Source: Distichodus sexfasciatus (lineage: Eukaryota; Chordata; Actinopteri; Characiformes; Distichodontidae). Taken from it: 64,000 bases of DNA. This document shows, piece by piece, positions 54,040 to 64,000 of this stretch. The stretch is taken from contig JAVGVS010000019.1 in the NCBI GenBank assembly GCA_032718565.1, positions 1,181,146 through 1,245,145 on the forward strand, in the 5' to 3' direction. A program made the position numbers and the translations under genes. Under the pieces are notes generated by a model. The model was given only the letters and a program-made list of their open reading frames with translations. It was not told where the DNA came from and searched no databases. How positions within the stretch are numbered: position 1 is the stretch's first letter; each line of letters begins with the position of its first letter.

Positions 54040-54970
54040 CGCTTCAGGTTAGCTAAAGGCCGCGACTGAGCGCGTGGGGGTTTCCGTGGGCGGAGTCTAC
54101 CGGGAGCCTCGAGCTCTCCCTTTTCTCTCTTATTTCCGTTTACGCAAAGACAAGCAGTGAACACGCACCGAAGAAACGTTACACGCGGATTCTACCCCGT
54201 CCGAAACAAACGGCACGGTAAGGGGAAGTTTCTTCGGTAAGGAAAGTGATTAACGTAAACACGCGAGTTTATGACTGGCGGCCGTTTTGAAAGCGAGAGT
54301 CGCGGGCTTTATGTGTGTGTCTTGCTTGAGTTGTTTCCTGTCGCAGGCTGTTTATGGTGTCCGAGTTTATTACCAGTTACTTACTCCTTTTTCTGCTGGT
54401 GTATCTGCAGTCTCTGAATTATTCCGTTATCACGCATAAACGGTCGGTTTCTAGCGCGTGAGGAATGTGCGAACGCTGTTGACAGTTTCTGTCAGAGAAG
54501 TGAACGTTGCGCAATATACGGCGAAAAAATCCGAATGCAGTCTAACCGGAAGCCTAATAAAAACCAATACCGGCAATCCGCAGAGTAGCCCGGCGCGCGG
54601 CCGTAATTCATCACCGGGGCAGGTGAGTTGGATGTAAAATATGCGCTCGCCGGCGCCGCGAGCGCATCCCGCTCCGCCGCGGCGCGTTGATTGGGTGAGT
54701 TCCGCGCGCCTGCCGTTTTGCCTTAACGATTTACGGCGGCGGGCCGGGGGCGCGTTAAATCATCCTTCGGTCTCGGGTGACGCGAGGCGGGGGCGGGGAG
54801 GGGCGCGCGAGAGAGCGGCGGGTCCTGATTGTAAGTTTGTGTGTGTGTGTGTGTGGGTGTGTGTGTACTGCAGCAGCGCGTGCTGACCGCACCGAGCCAC
54901 GGGCCATCCCGTCTGTCACACACTCAGCCCCGGACAGTCAGGTCAACCGAACCGGTGGAAGGTGAGAGAA
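54040..54970 (+). promoter_or_regulatory. il1rap: CpG-rich promoter and non-coding first exon region of il1rap
   Basis: About 0.9 kb of CpG-dense sequence precedes il1rap. Good donors lie at 54218 (GTAAGG), 54623 (GTGAGT) and 54962 (GTGAGA), any of which could end a 5' UTR exon. The coding start is in the next exon, only one base after its acceptor, so a non-coding first exon is required. Confidence 0.55.
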
Positions 54971-54982
54971 AAGTGACCAGAC

Positions 54983-54984
54983 AC

Positions 54985-55020
<36 letters not shown>
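54983..55020. repeat. (CA)n microsatellite
   Basis: About nineteen CA units. Confidence 0.95.
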
Positions 55021-55021
<1 letters not shown>

Positions 55022-55022
<1 letters not shown>

Positions 55023-55440
55023 CATTATTCTTTTTTCCTTCTCCTGTATCCCAAACTCCTTCATCACCATAGCCAACAAAGACACACACACAAGCTTGCA
55101 CACACACACTCTTGCCATCTCCCTCATCAGTCTTTTGCTGTCTTTTGGGGTATTTAACTTTTGTTCATCCCACCATCTTTTCATTTGTCTGTACATCCAT
55201 AGCCCATAAATACACACATGAACACGCATTACTCTTTTCCTCTCTCCGATCAGTCTTTTGCTCTCTTTTTGTGTGTTTAACACCTTTTGTTCATCCCTCC
55301 ATCTTTTCGTAATTCTTGACTCCAGTAGCCATGCACACACCCTACTCTTGTCCTCTAACTCCTCCTAAGTCTTTTGCTTCCTTCCTTAAGCACAAACACT
55401 TTTGTTCATCTCTACACACTTCTGTACACACATACAGTAT
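55022..55440. repeat. Imperfect tandem repeat, unit about 115-125 bp, three to four copies
   Basis: The order ACTCTTxxCCTCT..., CAGTCTTTTGCT, TTTAACxxTTTTGTTCATCC, ACCATCTTTTC, CCATAGCC, ACACAC recurs three times from about 55100, with a more diverged copy before it. Confidence 0.8.
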
Positions 55441-55444
55441 CTAA

Positions 55445-56964
55445 CACACACTCTGAAGATGAAAGAGATGAAGCAGACAAATGAATGTGCCCAAAGAGCA
55501 ATGGCTGATGAGTCTGTTTTGCGTGTTTTGTGTTTTTATGGAAATTTTGGTGCTCTCTTTTGTATAGGTGTCATTGTCCTTTTTTACATGTGATAGTTCG
55601 TGTGGTGTGTTAGGTGGAGTGTGGTCCGTGTAATTGGCTCCCAGAACAAGCTCCCTATTGATCAGACCATATCATTTCATTGATCAGACCGCATTATCTG
55701 ATTTGTCTTAACTAAGGAGGTATGTGCTTGTGGGAAGCTGCTCTGCTTCTGCTCACAAGCCAGTTGCCCCTTTTAAGTAATTTAGTGATTCATTCTAACT
55801 TAATCGATGGAGTGAAACTGAAGGTTTGGGCTAATGAATGCATAGGGCGTCCTAATTTCTCTATAATGCATCTTAGGGAAATTAAAATGCACATTTGTGA
55901 TGCACAGATAAGCAGAATGACGCTTTTATCTGATTTCTCTCCCTCTCTCCATCTCTCTCTCTGCCTCTGCGTGTGTGCTGATGATTGTATTTTAAACAAA
56001 CTCAGGACATAATTAAATTTGACCTTGATTGATTTGCTTTCGTGAACGTCCTGTGCACGTCCTGTGTGAATTTCGTTTGTTTTCAAAGTTTGACATTTAG
56101 TTTGTTTAAGATGTAAAAGGTAGAAGGTTCAGAAAAACCTCAAAATTTAAACTGTACTGCTCACTCTTTGACTGCACTGAGCCAAGTCTCTGTACATTTG
56201 CATTTATATTTAAGGCATTTATCAGATACTCTTAGCCAGAATGACTTACATTTTTAATTACAGAGACTATTTGTCTGGAGCTAGATCAGGGATACAAGTG
56301 CCTTGCCCAATATGTAGTCTGTCAAACCACTGAGGAATTATCACCACCAAAAAAGTTTTTATTCTAAGCTCCAGTACATACAAACAATTTTATTAAAAGG
56401 TACTATATGTTGCTATGCTGTTATGATTTTTATATCCCTTAGTTTCTATATAATGTTCTTACTCCTAACAGCTGTCTGTGTGGTCGTGAGTGTGTGCGCT
56501 GCCAGTTAAGGATAGTAATATATGTTGCTGTGGAGACACTGGGGACCCATCGCTCTCATCCTCTCATTGGATCCTCCATTACTGTCTGACTCCAGTCTCC
56601 TCTCCCCAGCTCACACACACACAACCCCCATCTCTATCCCTCACCAAACCATCCATCCCTTCTTTCCTCCCTGTCCAAGGCTTTCCTCCATCTCTGTGTT
56701 CTCTTTCCTTCCTCTTGTTTTGCATCTTTCCCCCATGTAGTCTTTCCTCTGTCTAATTGCGTTCTCAGTGGGACACCCATTATGACTTTGCCCTTTTTAT
56801 TACACCGCCCTGTAGAAAAATTGCCCCGAGCTGTATTTAATGAGGAGTGCTGGTATTTTGAATGTACTGCTGATGAAAAATATAGTGTGGGTAAATATTA
56901 TGTATGTTTAAAAACCAGTGGCTGCACAAATGATTTTTTCCCCTCTCGCTTTCCTTCCCACCAG
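55445..56964 (+). other. il1rap: il1rap 5' intron sequence
   Basis: Contains a reverse SINE fragment at about 56205-56320 (GGCATTTATCAGATACTCTT, GTGCCTTGCCC) and pyrimidine-rich sequence at 56580-56760. No exon supported before 56966. Confidence 0.6.
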
Positions 56965-56965
56965 G

Positions 56966-57047
56966 ATGCTGATCAACATTCTTCTCTTCCTCGGCTTGAT
57001 GGGAGTGGCCTGTTCCACCCCAGTTGAGGAGTCCACACTCCAATCAG
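56966..57047 (+). CDS. il1rap: il1rap signal-peptide exon
   Basis: Acceptor TTTCCTTCCCACCAG ends at 56964; ATG is the second base of the exon. MLINILLFLGLMGVACS is a hydrophobic signal peptide, followed by TPVEESTLQS and one base before donor GTAAGA at 57048. Phase 1 fits the Ig1 exon. The exact cleavage site is not determined. Confidence 0.85.
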
Positions 57048-60000
57048 GTAAGAGGCAGGGCGGACTGTGTGTTTGCGATTGGTCATACTGGCTGATTGGT
57101 ATTGATGTGGGGTACATAAGTAGTGGACAGCCTCTTCATCCATCGTCCAAGCTCATATTTCAATTATTGATCCAATCAGCACCTTGACATTAAATTTCGC
57201 TGTGATTGTGGCCCCTAAAATGCATATACAAATGCTTCGTTAATATGGAAGAAACACCAAGGTCTCCAGAGAAGTATGATTTCGTTTATAATTTGACTTT
57301 TCATTTTTCATCCCGATATGAGGGGATGAGTAATACTCCAGTGTTTGCAATTTGTTAAATGTGGCTTGTTGGGACAGTATAGCACAGTAGTTGCTATTGC
57401 TACTCCTGCTGCAATCAACGTTATTGCATTTTACTTTGGAGGATAATTGAGCACTCAGGTTAAACATTTTAGAAGTTACACAATAAGGATAGAACTTATC
57501 AAAGGACTTGGTAAAACAATGTCACTATGTGCTGCAAAAAGTGTTTGTGAAATGTGTCTGAATTATATGACATTCCGCGTTTTACAACGGATTCCATTTT
57601 ATTTGTAGAATTCCGTGATTCCATCCGCGTTTTCCGCATCGCGGAAATCATATGGCCCTATACAGGGATTAACCCCACTTCCTTTCTTGTTTCACTTTGC
57701 CTTGGTGGATCAAAAACCAAGCCACCTTCCAACAAAGCATCACCCGTCTATGAGTCTGAAGTAAAAGTCAGCCAGTTAAAGGAATGTCATTCCATTTAAG
57801 TTTGTCAGGAGCTGGAAGATAACATTTATGTGAAAGAGTTTTGGGGTCTCTAGGGCTGGAATTTAAAACCTTATGAACATACACATCAAAATAGTGGTGT
57901 AATATTGGTGAGTGAACTGGCAGCACCAGTAGTTTGACACACAGTTTTGGAAAAAGGCAATACTTAAATTTATGTTCTGTACACAAGTAGAGGGGTGTGG
58001 CTAGAGGTGAATAGTGTTGTAAAATTGTGTAAAAATCGTAGTATTTAATCTTTCTCAAATCTCTCCTGTTTGCTTTGAAACACACTCATCTGAGCCGGGT
58101 GTCCAATCGGTCATGTAGGAGTGTGTAGCGCTGCTGTTTACTCCCCCAGAAACAAGGATAATTAAAAGAGTTCCCAATGCAGCATAGAAAATAGATTGTT
58201 CCAGTTCTTGGAGGGTGATTTGTAACGTACAGTGGTGGCTGACCATCTGTGTGTGTGTTGGTGTGTGTGTCAGTTTTAATAGGAAGACTAATCGTCTCCC
58301 AGCAGGAATGTGACAGAGCAATTACACACACACACCACACTGACCAGGAACACACACACACTCACAGACATACACAAACACAACCAGACCCTACATCACT
58401 CCATCTCTGCTCTCACATTGTACGTGGTGCTTCCTACACACTTGGCTACAGTCAGGCTGCAATAACCGCAGGTACACTACAGCTCACAAACGTGTACGCG
58501 AGTAACCAAAGTGTCACAGAGAAAACCCCAAAGAATTTTGTAGGGATGCACCGATTGCAATTTTCTTGGCCGATTCCGATTACCGATTTTTTTGTAAGTG
58601 TGATCGGCCGATACCGATTTTTCCGATACCGATTTTTTTCCCAGATAACAGAAAATTAGAGCTGCTGCGAGTAGTCGACGACATCGACACAAAAAAATGG
58701 GTTTCAACTTTTTTAATGTAACGCGGTAGTTACTTTCCCTGTTTACTAGTTACTTTTATAATAGTGACATATAATAGTGGCAGCTCTACAGCAAATACAA
58801 ACAAAAATCTAATTTTCTTTAATATAATGCTTTATTTTCATAAATTTTCTTTACAAATTTAAATAAGTAAAATGTAACTCGTAAAATGTAACAACTCCGG
58901 TAACTCGACGTCCGAAAAGTAACGCCTACTTGGCATTGTGTATTTTGGGCAGAGGTGATTTATCAGATTTCTGAAGCCTTTATCCTCAACTATAGAAAAC
59001 GGCTGATCATCTAGTGATCATCTTGTGATTGACTTGTGCATCTGTGTTTATGTTGAATTGGGAACAGACAAGTGGCCAAGGGGAGCCATTGATTGCGTGC
59101 TTATTAAACGTGTAAGACCTGACTATTAAATTATAAGGTCGATAAACTATAACTTGTGTTTAATCTACCTGTCGCCGTTCGTCTTTCTACGTCATCTTTG
59201 GTTTTTCTGTAAAAACTGTCTGTAGTGTGCAGTCAATCACAAGACCAGGAGCCATCGGCCAATAGGATTCGCAGGCAGAAGCTGCCAAAACCCTGCCCCC
59301 AAACTGCCGAATCTCGCCCCCTTTCAAACCGGGCGCGCAGAAATCTCACTCGAGCAAAAAAGCCGCTCGGCGGTAATCGACTTCGCGCGCGAGAACATTT
59401 AACACATCGAGAGGAAAAAAGACATTCCCGCACTCAATTTTTTATTTCGTGCTCTCGCGTTTCATATTTGCGCTCGCGACTTTGAAATTTATGCCCACGA
59501 ATTTTTTGCGGCAAGCCATTTTGTGCGCTCTAGTTTTGGCATTGATGTGACGCCATACTCACGCACCCAAAATTCATTTCGTCGCCGCACAATGTCACTC
59601 CATTCAAAGCCTCCGTTGAGCGTACATGTGAACGCTGCCTGAATGCGCACGTGGCTGCGCTGCAAGTAATGTGCATGCGCAAGATCGGTTTGAAATCGGC
59701 AATACGTGTGAGCGATCGGCCAATCACCGATCAGGCCAAAAATCGGCCGATTCCGATTGCTGGCCGATCGATCGGTGCATCCCTAGAATTTTGTCTGTAA
59801 CAGTGTAACTCAGGGGAGCAGCAGCATCTTCAGAGCTGAGATGTGCCTAAGAGAGAATGAGAGTCACAAAAACAGATAAAAAGCGAGGGATAGTTGAGAG
59901 AGATTAAGCAGATGGTTTATGTTCTATTCAGACTTGGCAGTTGGTGGTAACTTTCCTCCTGGCGGTGAGGCGAGTTGATTGCACGGCTCGTTTTTGAGCA

Positions 60001-63000
60001 ATGCACAGCTGTGCCGACTTGATTTCCACAATATGGGCAATGAAACCACATATGGGGCTCCTCACCTCGGGCCTACTTTACATCATCACAGTGTGTGTGT
60101 TAAATGGTGACTGTGTGCCTGTATGTTATTTAAGTTCATCCAGGGTTATTCTGACCACTTCTTTAATTAGCCCCCTATGCACCCCGGAGCTACACCAACT
60201 ACACCAACAAATGGGCTTTATTTCACTCTACGTTTAATTTATCAATTGACACTAGATTTATGCTTGTGGCATTTGCTCAAAAGCTGCACTTTAATGAAGT
60301 TAGCTGAATGGATAATTGAGTGGAAAAGCAGAACATAAATTTGCAGAGCTGTTTTTCGTTGAAGAAGAGAAATTGAACTGTTGAAATTGATTGACTGTAG
60401 AATTGTTAAATTCAGTAACACAACTGGATATTTTGAAATTATTTACTGTAATGAATGAATAATGGACTGTAACAGACTCTTAAGTAGAAATGTCCAGGAA
60501 AATTGGACCCAGTTTTGAGTGTGTTAACTGAACTTTTTGTGATATTGTTGTACGTTTCCTTCTTTTGCTTTGCTTCTTTTCTATTTGTGTAAATGATCTA
60601 TTCATTGCATATATTCTTTTTACTTTCCTCAGTTTGCTTGTGTAAAGCACATTGAATGACCTCTGAGTGCGATCACGTGTTAAATATACCTTCATTTGCC
60701 TTCATTGTAGAGCAGTTAATTAACATGTCACATCATGCTGTTATCTGTAACAACACAGAATGCATGGGAGAATAACTTGGGAGTGTGTGTGTGTGTGTGT
60801 GCAAGTGTGAGAGAGAGTGTGAGGGGGAGAGGGAGGGAGGGAGAGTGAGAGATTCTCTGTGTTTGAGCGATAAAGTGTTATTGCTAATGCTGATCTGGCT
60901 GTTTTAAGCTGTAATTGATAGAGACTTTATAATGTTTTAAGTTTTACAACACATTTATGTCATAAATTTTATAGCTCAATTACTGAATATTGATTTGGAG
61001 GATGGTGTGTGTGTGTGTGTGTGTGAATGCATGGTGTGCAGAAATAAATGTCTAGGCCCGGGATGAGCGAGACAGGTGTGTTATTGATTTTCGATTAGTT
61101 ATTGCTCACACTGTACACTCTGATCCCAGTGGTCATTACACACACTCATCCACACCCTGCGTCTTTAAGTGTGTGTGTGGTTGTATTTTCAGGTCCCCTG
61201 TGCCATGACTGGGGCGAGTGGGCGGCCGGTCCGGTGAGGGTGTACGAGGGGGAGGCGGGTCGCCTCTTCTGCCCTCTGTTCTCTCCACCCACCATTTATA
61301 ACTACTCGCAGATCCAGAGTGCTGGCCTCACGCTGTTGTGGTACCGACACACAAATGACACGGAGGAGCCCATCGACCTCCGACAACTCACACTCCTCAA
61401 GCACAAAGATGCTCTCTGGATACAGCCTGCCACACAGCGGGACAGCGGCCTCTATATATGCATGCTCAGGTACACACACACGCTCACAAAGTCAAAGACA
61501 TACATACACCCCATTACACACTGACGACTAGGGGTGGAACCATACATCGATAGTCATCAATACATTGATTCAGTGATCAGCGAGCCCATAACATTGATCC
61601 AAAATGGAAACGTTGATCAGACATCATACAGTAAATCACAACCACAAATAATAATAATAATAAAGATAATAATACTGCATGTGTTGCAGGAACATTTCTT
61701 CGTGTGTGCGTATCGGCGTGCAGCTGGAGGTAGTTCCGCGTAAGGGAAAATGCGATGGCTTTTTGCACCGTAACATCACCGTCCCCATCGAGTCTCGATA
61801 CGTGCTCCTGTGTCCCGACCTGCAGCACCTGCCGAGCGGCCCTCACAATGTCATCTGGTATCATGTGAGTGTGTGTGTGTCTTTGAGTCTGTGTGAGATA
61901 GAGAGTTCTTGGTTCTCTGACAATCATGAGGTCTTGTATTTTCCTGTGTGTGTTTGTGTCCGCAGAATTGTACGAGCAGTGTGTTCTGGAACTTCAGAAA
62001 GGTGGTTGGTGACCAGCTGGAGATTAGAACGATGTTTGAGACTTATGCCGGTCCGTACACATGTGCTGTCTCCTATCAGAGCAACGGAAGAACTCTAGAG
62101 TTCACACGGACCATCAACATCAGAGCTGTTGGTAATAAATCAGAAATTAATCAATTTTAAAAAAATCAGTTAACATGTGCACCAGTGTGTGTTCATGTAC
62201 TCTCCTCGTGTATGTGTGTGTGTGCATGTCACAGCACCTACAAGGGGATCTAAACATCCGAGGATTCTGAATCCAACATCAGGGCAGATTTACAGTGTTA
62301 CTCTGGGTGAGTTTCAGTCACTGTAGTCTACAGATATACACACAAACGCACTCACACACATGCAACACGTGACCTTAACTGCAAGCAGATCAGGTTTTGG
62401 TGGGAGCTGGCTGACGTAGTAAACACCGCAATATGTTTTTCACGTATTTATTTTCACACACACTCATAAACACACTTAAACACGTTGTTATGTGTTAGTC
62501 TTAGTCATTTCTTTCTTGAGAAAGTGAAAACCGATGTGTGTGGTTTAAGCATTTGGTTTTCTCTTATCCTGTGAAGTCAGGCTGCTGTTTGCTAGACAGA
62601 GGTGGCAACAATAGACACATACTGTACTCAAGTAGAAATACAGACATTTAAAAAAAAAAAAAAAAAAACCCTGATAAATGAAGAAGAACTAATAGAGCTT
62701 GTTCACTCAAGCAAAATAAGAAAGTATTGTAAAATGTACTCAAAGTATAAAAACACAACGTAGCTCTTTAAAACCCTTCTACATGAATGTCAGTCAGTGA
62801 TCCAACCTTACATTTTTACGGGGATTCACTGGGAACAAGGCTTCATAGCGCATTTGCCCAAAGTCGTTCTTACAGCCCAGATCTTCTAACTTTTCTGTTC
62901 AGCAAGAGCATGAATGGACACTGTGCTACAGTAGCAGGTCACCATTTGTATATCCTCTTGTTGTCATCTTTTACGTAGCCTATTTGACTTTTTTGTCTTG

Positions 63001-63897
63001 ATAAGGCATGCATATTCATAACATCAACATTCCACTTAAACTAGGGCTGCACGCTATGGGAGTTATTGGCAGATGCCGATATCCGATATTTTTCATGCTT
63101 ATATCTACCCATGCCGATAAATGAGGAAGGCAGAGGCAAGCGCGAGCGCAGGCAGAGTTGCGCATGTAAAGACAAAATATTTTGCTCGCCAGAGTTCCAC
63201 TACGCGCTCAGAATTTTGACACAAAAATAAGGCCTTAACTCTAAAACACAGCACCAAGTCAAGTGACACCATGAAAGCAAGGCCGTAGTGCACAACATTT
63301 TAAGAAAAAGTCATAAAGACAAGAGATTTTACTTTAAAACATTCCACGGTGTCACAAAATAACGTCTTACATTTTAATACAGAAGGCACACGGTGTATAA
63401 AATCTGACCTCAGACTTTGGACATGCCTGGCACAAGCGCTACCTTTCTGACGTACAATGATGGCCTGATTATACGTATGCAGATATTTTTATAAACTCAC
63501 ATTTTTAAATACTTTTGTGCCTTTCGTTTACACTTAAACAGAGTTTAGTCATTTTCTGTGACAGGTTTTATAAAGGTGCATAATATAGCTGGCGATAGCT
63601 TATTTGAATGGCTGTTGTTGATTAAAGTCTAGCTTTACATGTTTGAAGAACAGACATGGACAACAAAGCACTGATGTACGCCGCTCTGGGTAAGAGCGTC
63701 TGCGAAATGCTGTAAAAGTCAAGGTAAGTGCAGTATGTTTTGACAGATCTGTATTTCCTCTCAGGTGAGGATGCGGTGTTGTTGTGTCGGACGCATTTAC
63801 CGCACCTGCAGGACGAGGAACAGCAGGTGTGGTGGAGCATCAACAACAAAACAGTGGAGGAGCTGCAGGACACACGTTACAAATCACCTCCATTCAG
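56966..63897 (+). CDS. il1rap: il1rap: interleukin-1 receptor accessory protein, 5' part of the gene
   Basis: IL1RAP is the shared signalling co-receptor for IL-1, IL-33 and IL-36 receptors: a type I membrane protein with three Ig domains, one transmembrane helix and a cytoplasmic TIR domain. Six coding exons in this window give signal peptide, Ig1, Ig2 and the start of Ig3, all with compatible splice phases. Diagnostic strings shared with mammalian IL1RAP: CHDWG, FCPLF, NYS...SAGLTLLWY, EEPI, DSGLYICMLRN, VSYQSNGRTLEFTRT, and VWWSI in Ig3. The remaining Ig3, transmembrane and TIR exons lie beyond the right edge. il1rap-like paralogues are a weaker alternative, because of the CHDWG start and Ig1/Ig2 exon layout. 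Confidence 0.9.
58541..59785. mobile_element. Non-autonomous hAT transposon, 1245 bp, with perfect 8-bp target duplication
   Basis: Inverted ends TAGGGATGCACCGAT and ATCGGTGCATCCCTA; GAATTTTG flanks both sides (58533-58540, 59786-59793). Subterminal GGCCGAT/CCGATT repeats on both sides. The interior, including a CpG-rich part at 59220-59720, has no transposase frame. Confidence 0.93.
60783..60860. repeat. (GT)n and GA/G-rich tract
   Basis: GT run followed by GAGA and GGGAGGGA purine-rich sequence. Confidence 0.85.
61193..61469 (+). CDS. il1rap: il1rap Ig-like domain 1 exon
   Basis: Acceptor TTGTATTTTCAG ends at 61192; donor GTACAC at 61470. Encodes GPLCHDWGEWAAGPVRVYEG, EAGRLFCPLF, NYSQIQSAGLTLLWYRH, NDTEEPIDLR and RDSGLYICMLR. 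Cysteines of CHDW, FCPLF and ICML match the Ig1 disulfides; NYS and NDT are possible N-glycosylation sites. Confidence 0.93.
61528..61665. mobile_element. Possible truncated hAT-like end in an il1rap intron
   Basis: CTAGGGGTGGAACCATACATCGA resembles one end of fish hAT MITEs; no matching opposite end before the exon at 61690. Confidence 0.3.
61690..61864 (+). CDS. il1rap: il1rap exon: end of Ig1, first half of Ig2
   Basis: Acceptor ATGTGTTGCAG ends at 61689; donor GTGAGT at 61865. The first base completes arginine, then NISSCVRIGVQLEVVPRKGK, CDGFLHRNITVPIES, YVLLCPDL and NVIWYH. Aligns with the human RNTTYCSKVAFPLEVV...CP segment. NIS and NIT are glycosylation sequons. Confidence 0.9.
61966..62131 (+). 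CDS. il1rap: il1rap exon: second half of Ig2
   Basis: Acceptor TGTGTCCGCAG ends at 61965; donor GTAATA at 62132. Encodes NCTSSVFWNFRKVVGDQLEI, YAGPYTCAVSYQSNGRTLEF and TRTINIRAV. The human counterpart has TCVVTYPENGRTFHLTRTLTV. Confidence 0.92.
62235..62306 (+). CDS. il1rap: il1rap exon: Ig2-Ig3 linker and first Ig3 strand
   Basis: Acceptor CATGTCACAG ends at 62234; donor GTGAGT at 62307. 72 nt in phase: PTRGSKHPRILNPTSGQIYS then VTL. Matches the length and position of the human linker exon (VIHSPNDHVVYEKEPG). Confidence 0.85.
62307..63764 (+). other. il1rap: il1rap intron
   Basis: Contains a poly-A run (about 62649-62667) and a hAT-like end at 63043 (CTAGGGCTGCACGCTATGGG, GATATCCGATATTTTTC) whose other end I cannot place. 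Confidence 0.6.
63765..63897 (+). CDS. il1rap: il1rap exon: Ig-like domain 3, first half
   Basis: Acceptor TATTTCCTCTCAG ends at 63764; the probable donor GTACAT follows at 63898. Reads GEDAVLLCRTHLPHLQDEEQ, QVWWSINNKTVEE and TRYKSPPFR. The Ig3 cysteine and the VWWSI core (human VWWTI) are present. The next exon is beyond the window. Confidence 0.88.
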
Positions 63898-64000
63898 GTA
63901 CATGACAGCTCTTCAGCCTTCTCTTTTTCTTTTCTCCAGTGTCTGTTTTAGAGAGTGTGTATGTGTGTATGTGTGTATAGGGTAGAAGAAGATAACTTCG

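Larger units (their letters stand above)
57048..61192 (+). other. il1rap: il1rap intron between signal-peptide and Ig1 exons
   Basis: Holds a 1245-bp hAT element at 58541-59785, CA/TG runs near 58245-58385 and 60783-60805, GT at 61003-61024, and a repeat-like GC patch near 57570-57665. No coding exon supported. Confidence 0.7.

Noticed and set aside
54924..55340. Minus-strand open frame of 138 codons with repeated KRW.DEQK...NT..SKRL units
   Set aside because: It is produced by the DNA tandem repeat at 55022-55440 and CA/GT tracts; no start context, splice logic or homologue.
56782..57027. Frame of 81 codons upstream of and overlapping the il1rap signal-peptide exon
   Set aside because: Runs in a different frame through the acceptor region; the ATG at 56966 with hydrophobic leader and correct phase explains the exon.
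58249..58659. 136-codon frame
   Set aside because: Spans CA repeats and the left end of the hAT element; no protein homology recognised.
1..64000. tRNA, rRNA, known microRNA or CRISPR arrays
   Set aside because: A- and B-box-like sequences occur only within SINEs; no clean tRNA fold or array was seen, and no microRNA could be identified by eye.

Overview
This window is vertebrate, almost certainly from a bony fish. It has small exons with GT/AG splice sites in long introns, CpG-rich promoter patches, many CA/GA/GATA-type microsatellites, tRNA-derived SINEs and numerous non-autonomous hAT-type DNA transposons. The exact lineage cannot be fixed from the sequence alone. No prokaryotic or viral genes and no CRISPR array are visible.

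Three genes are recognisable, all on the + strand. (1) mb21d2, a Mab-21-domain protein, is complete: exon 1 at 448-691 and exon 2 at 3162-4405, with a long 3' UTR that probably ends near 6338. (2) fgf12, an intracellular fibroblast-growth-factor-homologous factor that modulates voltage-gated sodium channels, has shared exons at 36412-36522, 42373-42476, 46449-46647 and 47983-48113. At least four candidate alternative first exons lie upstream, at 11801-11831, 19974-20079, 26742-26838 and 34335-34533, and all end in the same splice phase. (3) The 5' half of il1rap, the interleukin-1 receptor accessory protein, has a CpG-rich promoter around 54040-54970, a signal-peptide exon at 56966-57047 and Ig-domain exons at 61193-61469, 61690-61864, 61966-62131, 62235-62306 and 63765-63897. 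The gene runs off the right edge.

Layout: 1-6340 mb21d2; 6340-10950 AT-rich intergenic DNA with SINE fragments; 10950-48113 fgf12, where each alternative first exon sits in its own promoter context and the introns carry transposon copies; 48114-54040 fgf12 3' UTR and intergenic DNA with degenerate minisatellites and a large GATA/GACA-type array; 54040-64000 il1rap. mb21d2 and fgf12 are also neighbours in mammals, so the order looks ancestral.

The most interesting system is the fgf12 5' end. Besides the classical A-type exon and the short MESK exon, there is an exon resembling the 1B exon of FGF14 and a further 35-residue exon that I do not recognise. There is also a strong-acceptor, coding-like exon at 35952-36040 ending in a stop, and a pair of micro-exon candidates at 13727-13760 and 13865-13884. 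Upstream of the MESK exon a CRE-containing segment is duplicated, each copy running into a GA tract. Two long inverted repeats, one in the mb21d2 3' UTR and one in an fgf12 intron, would form long RNA hairpins.
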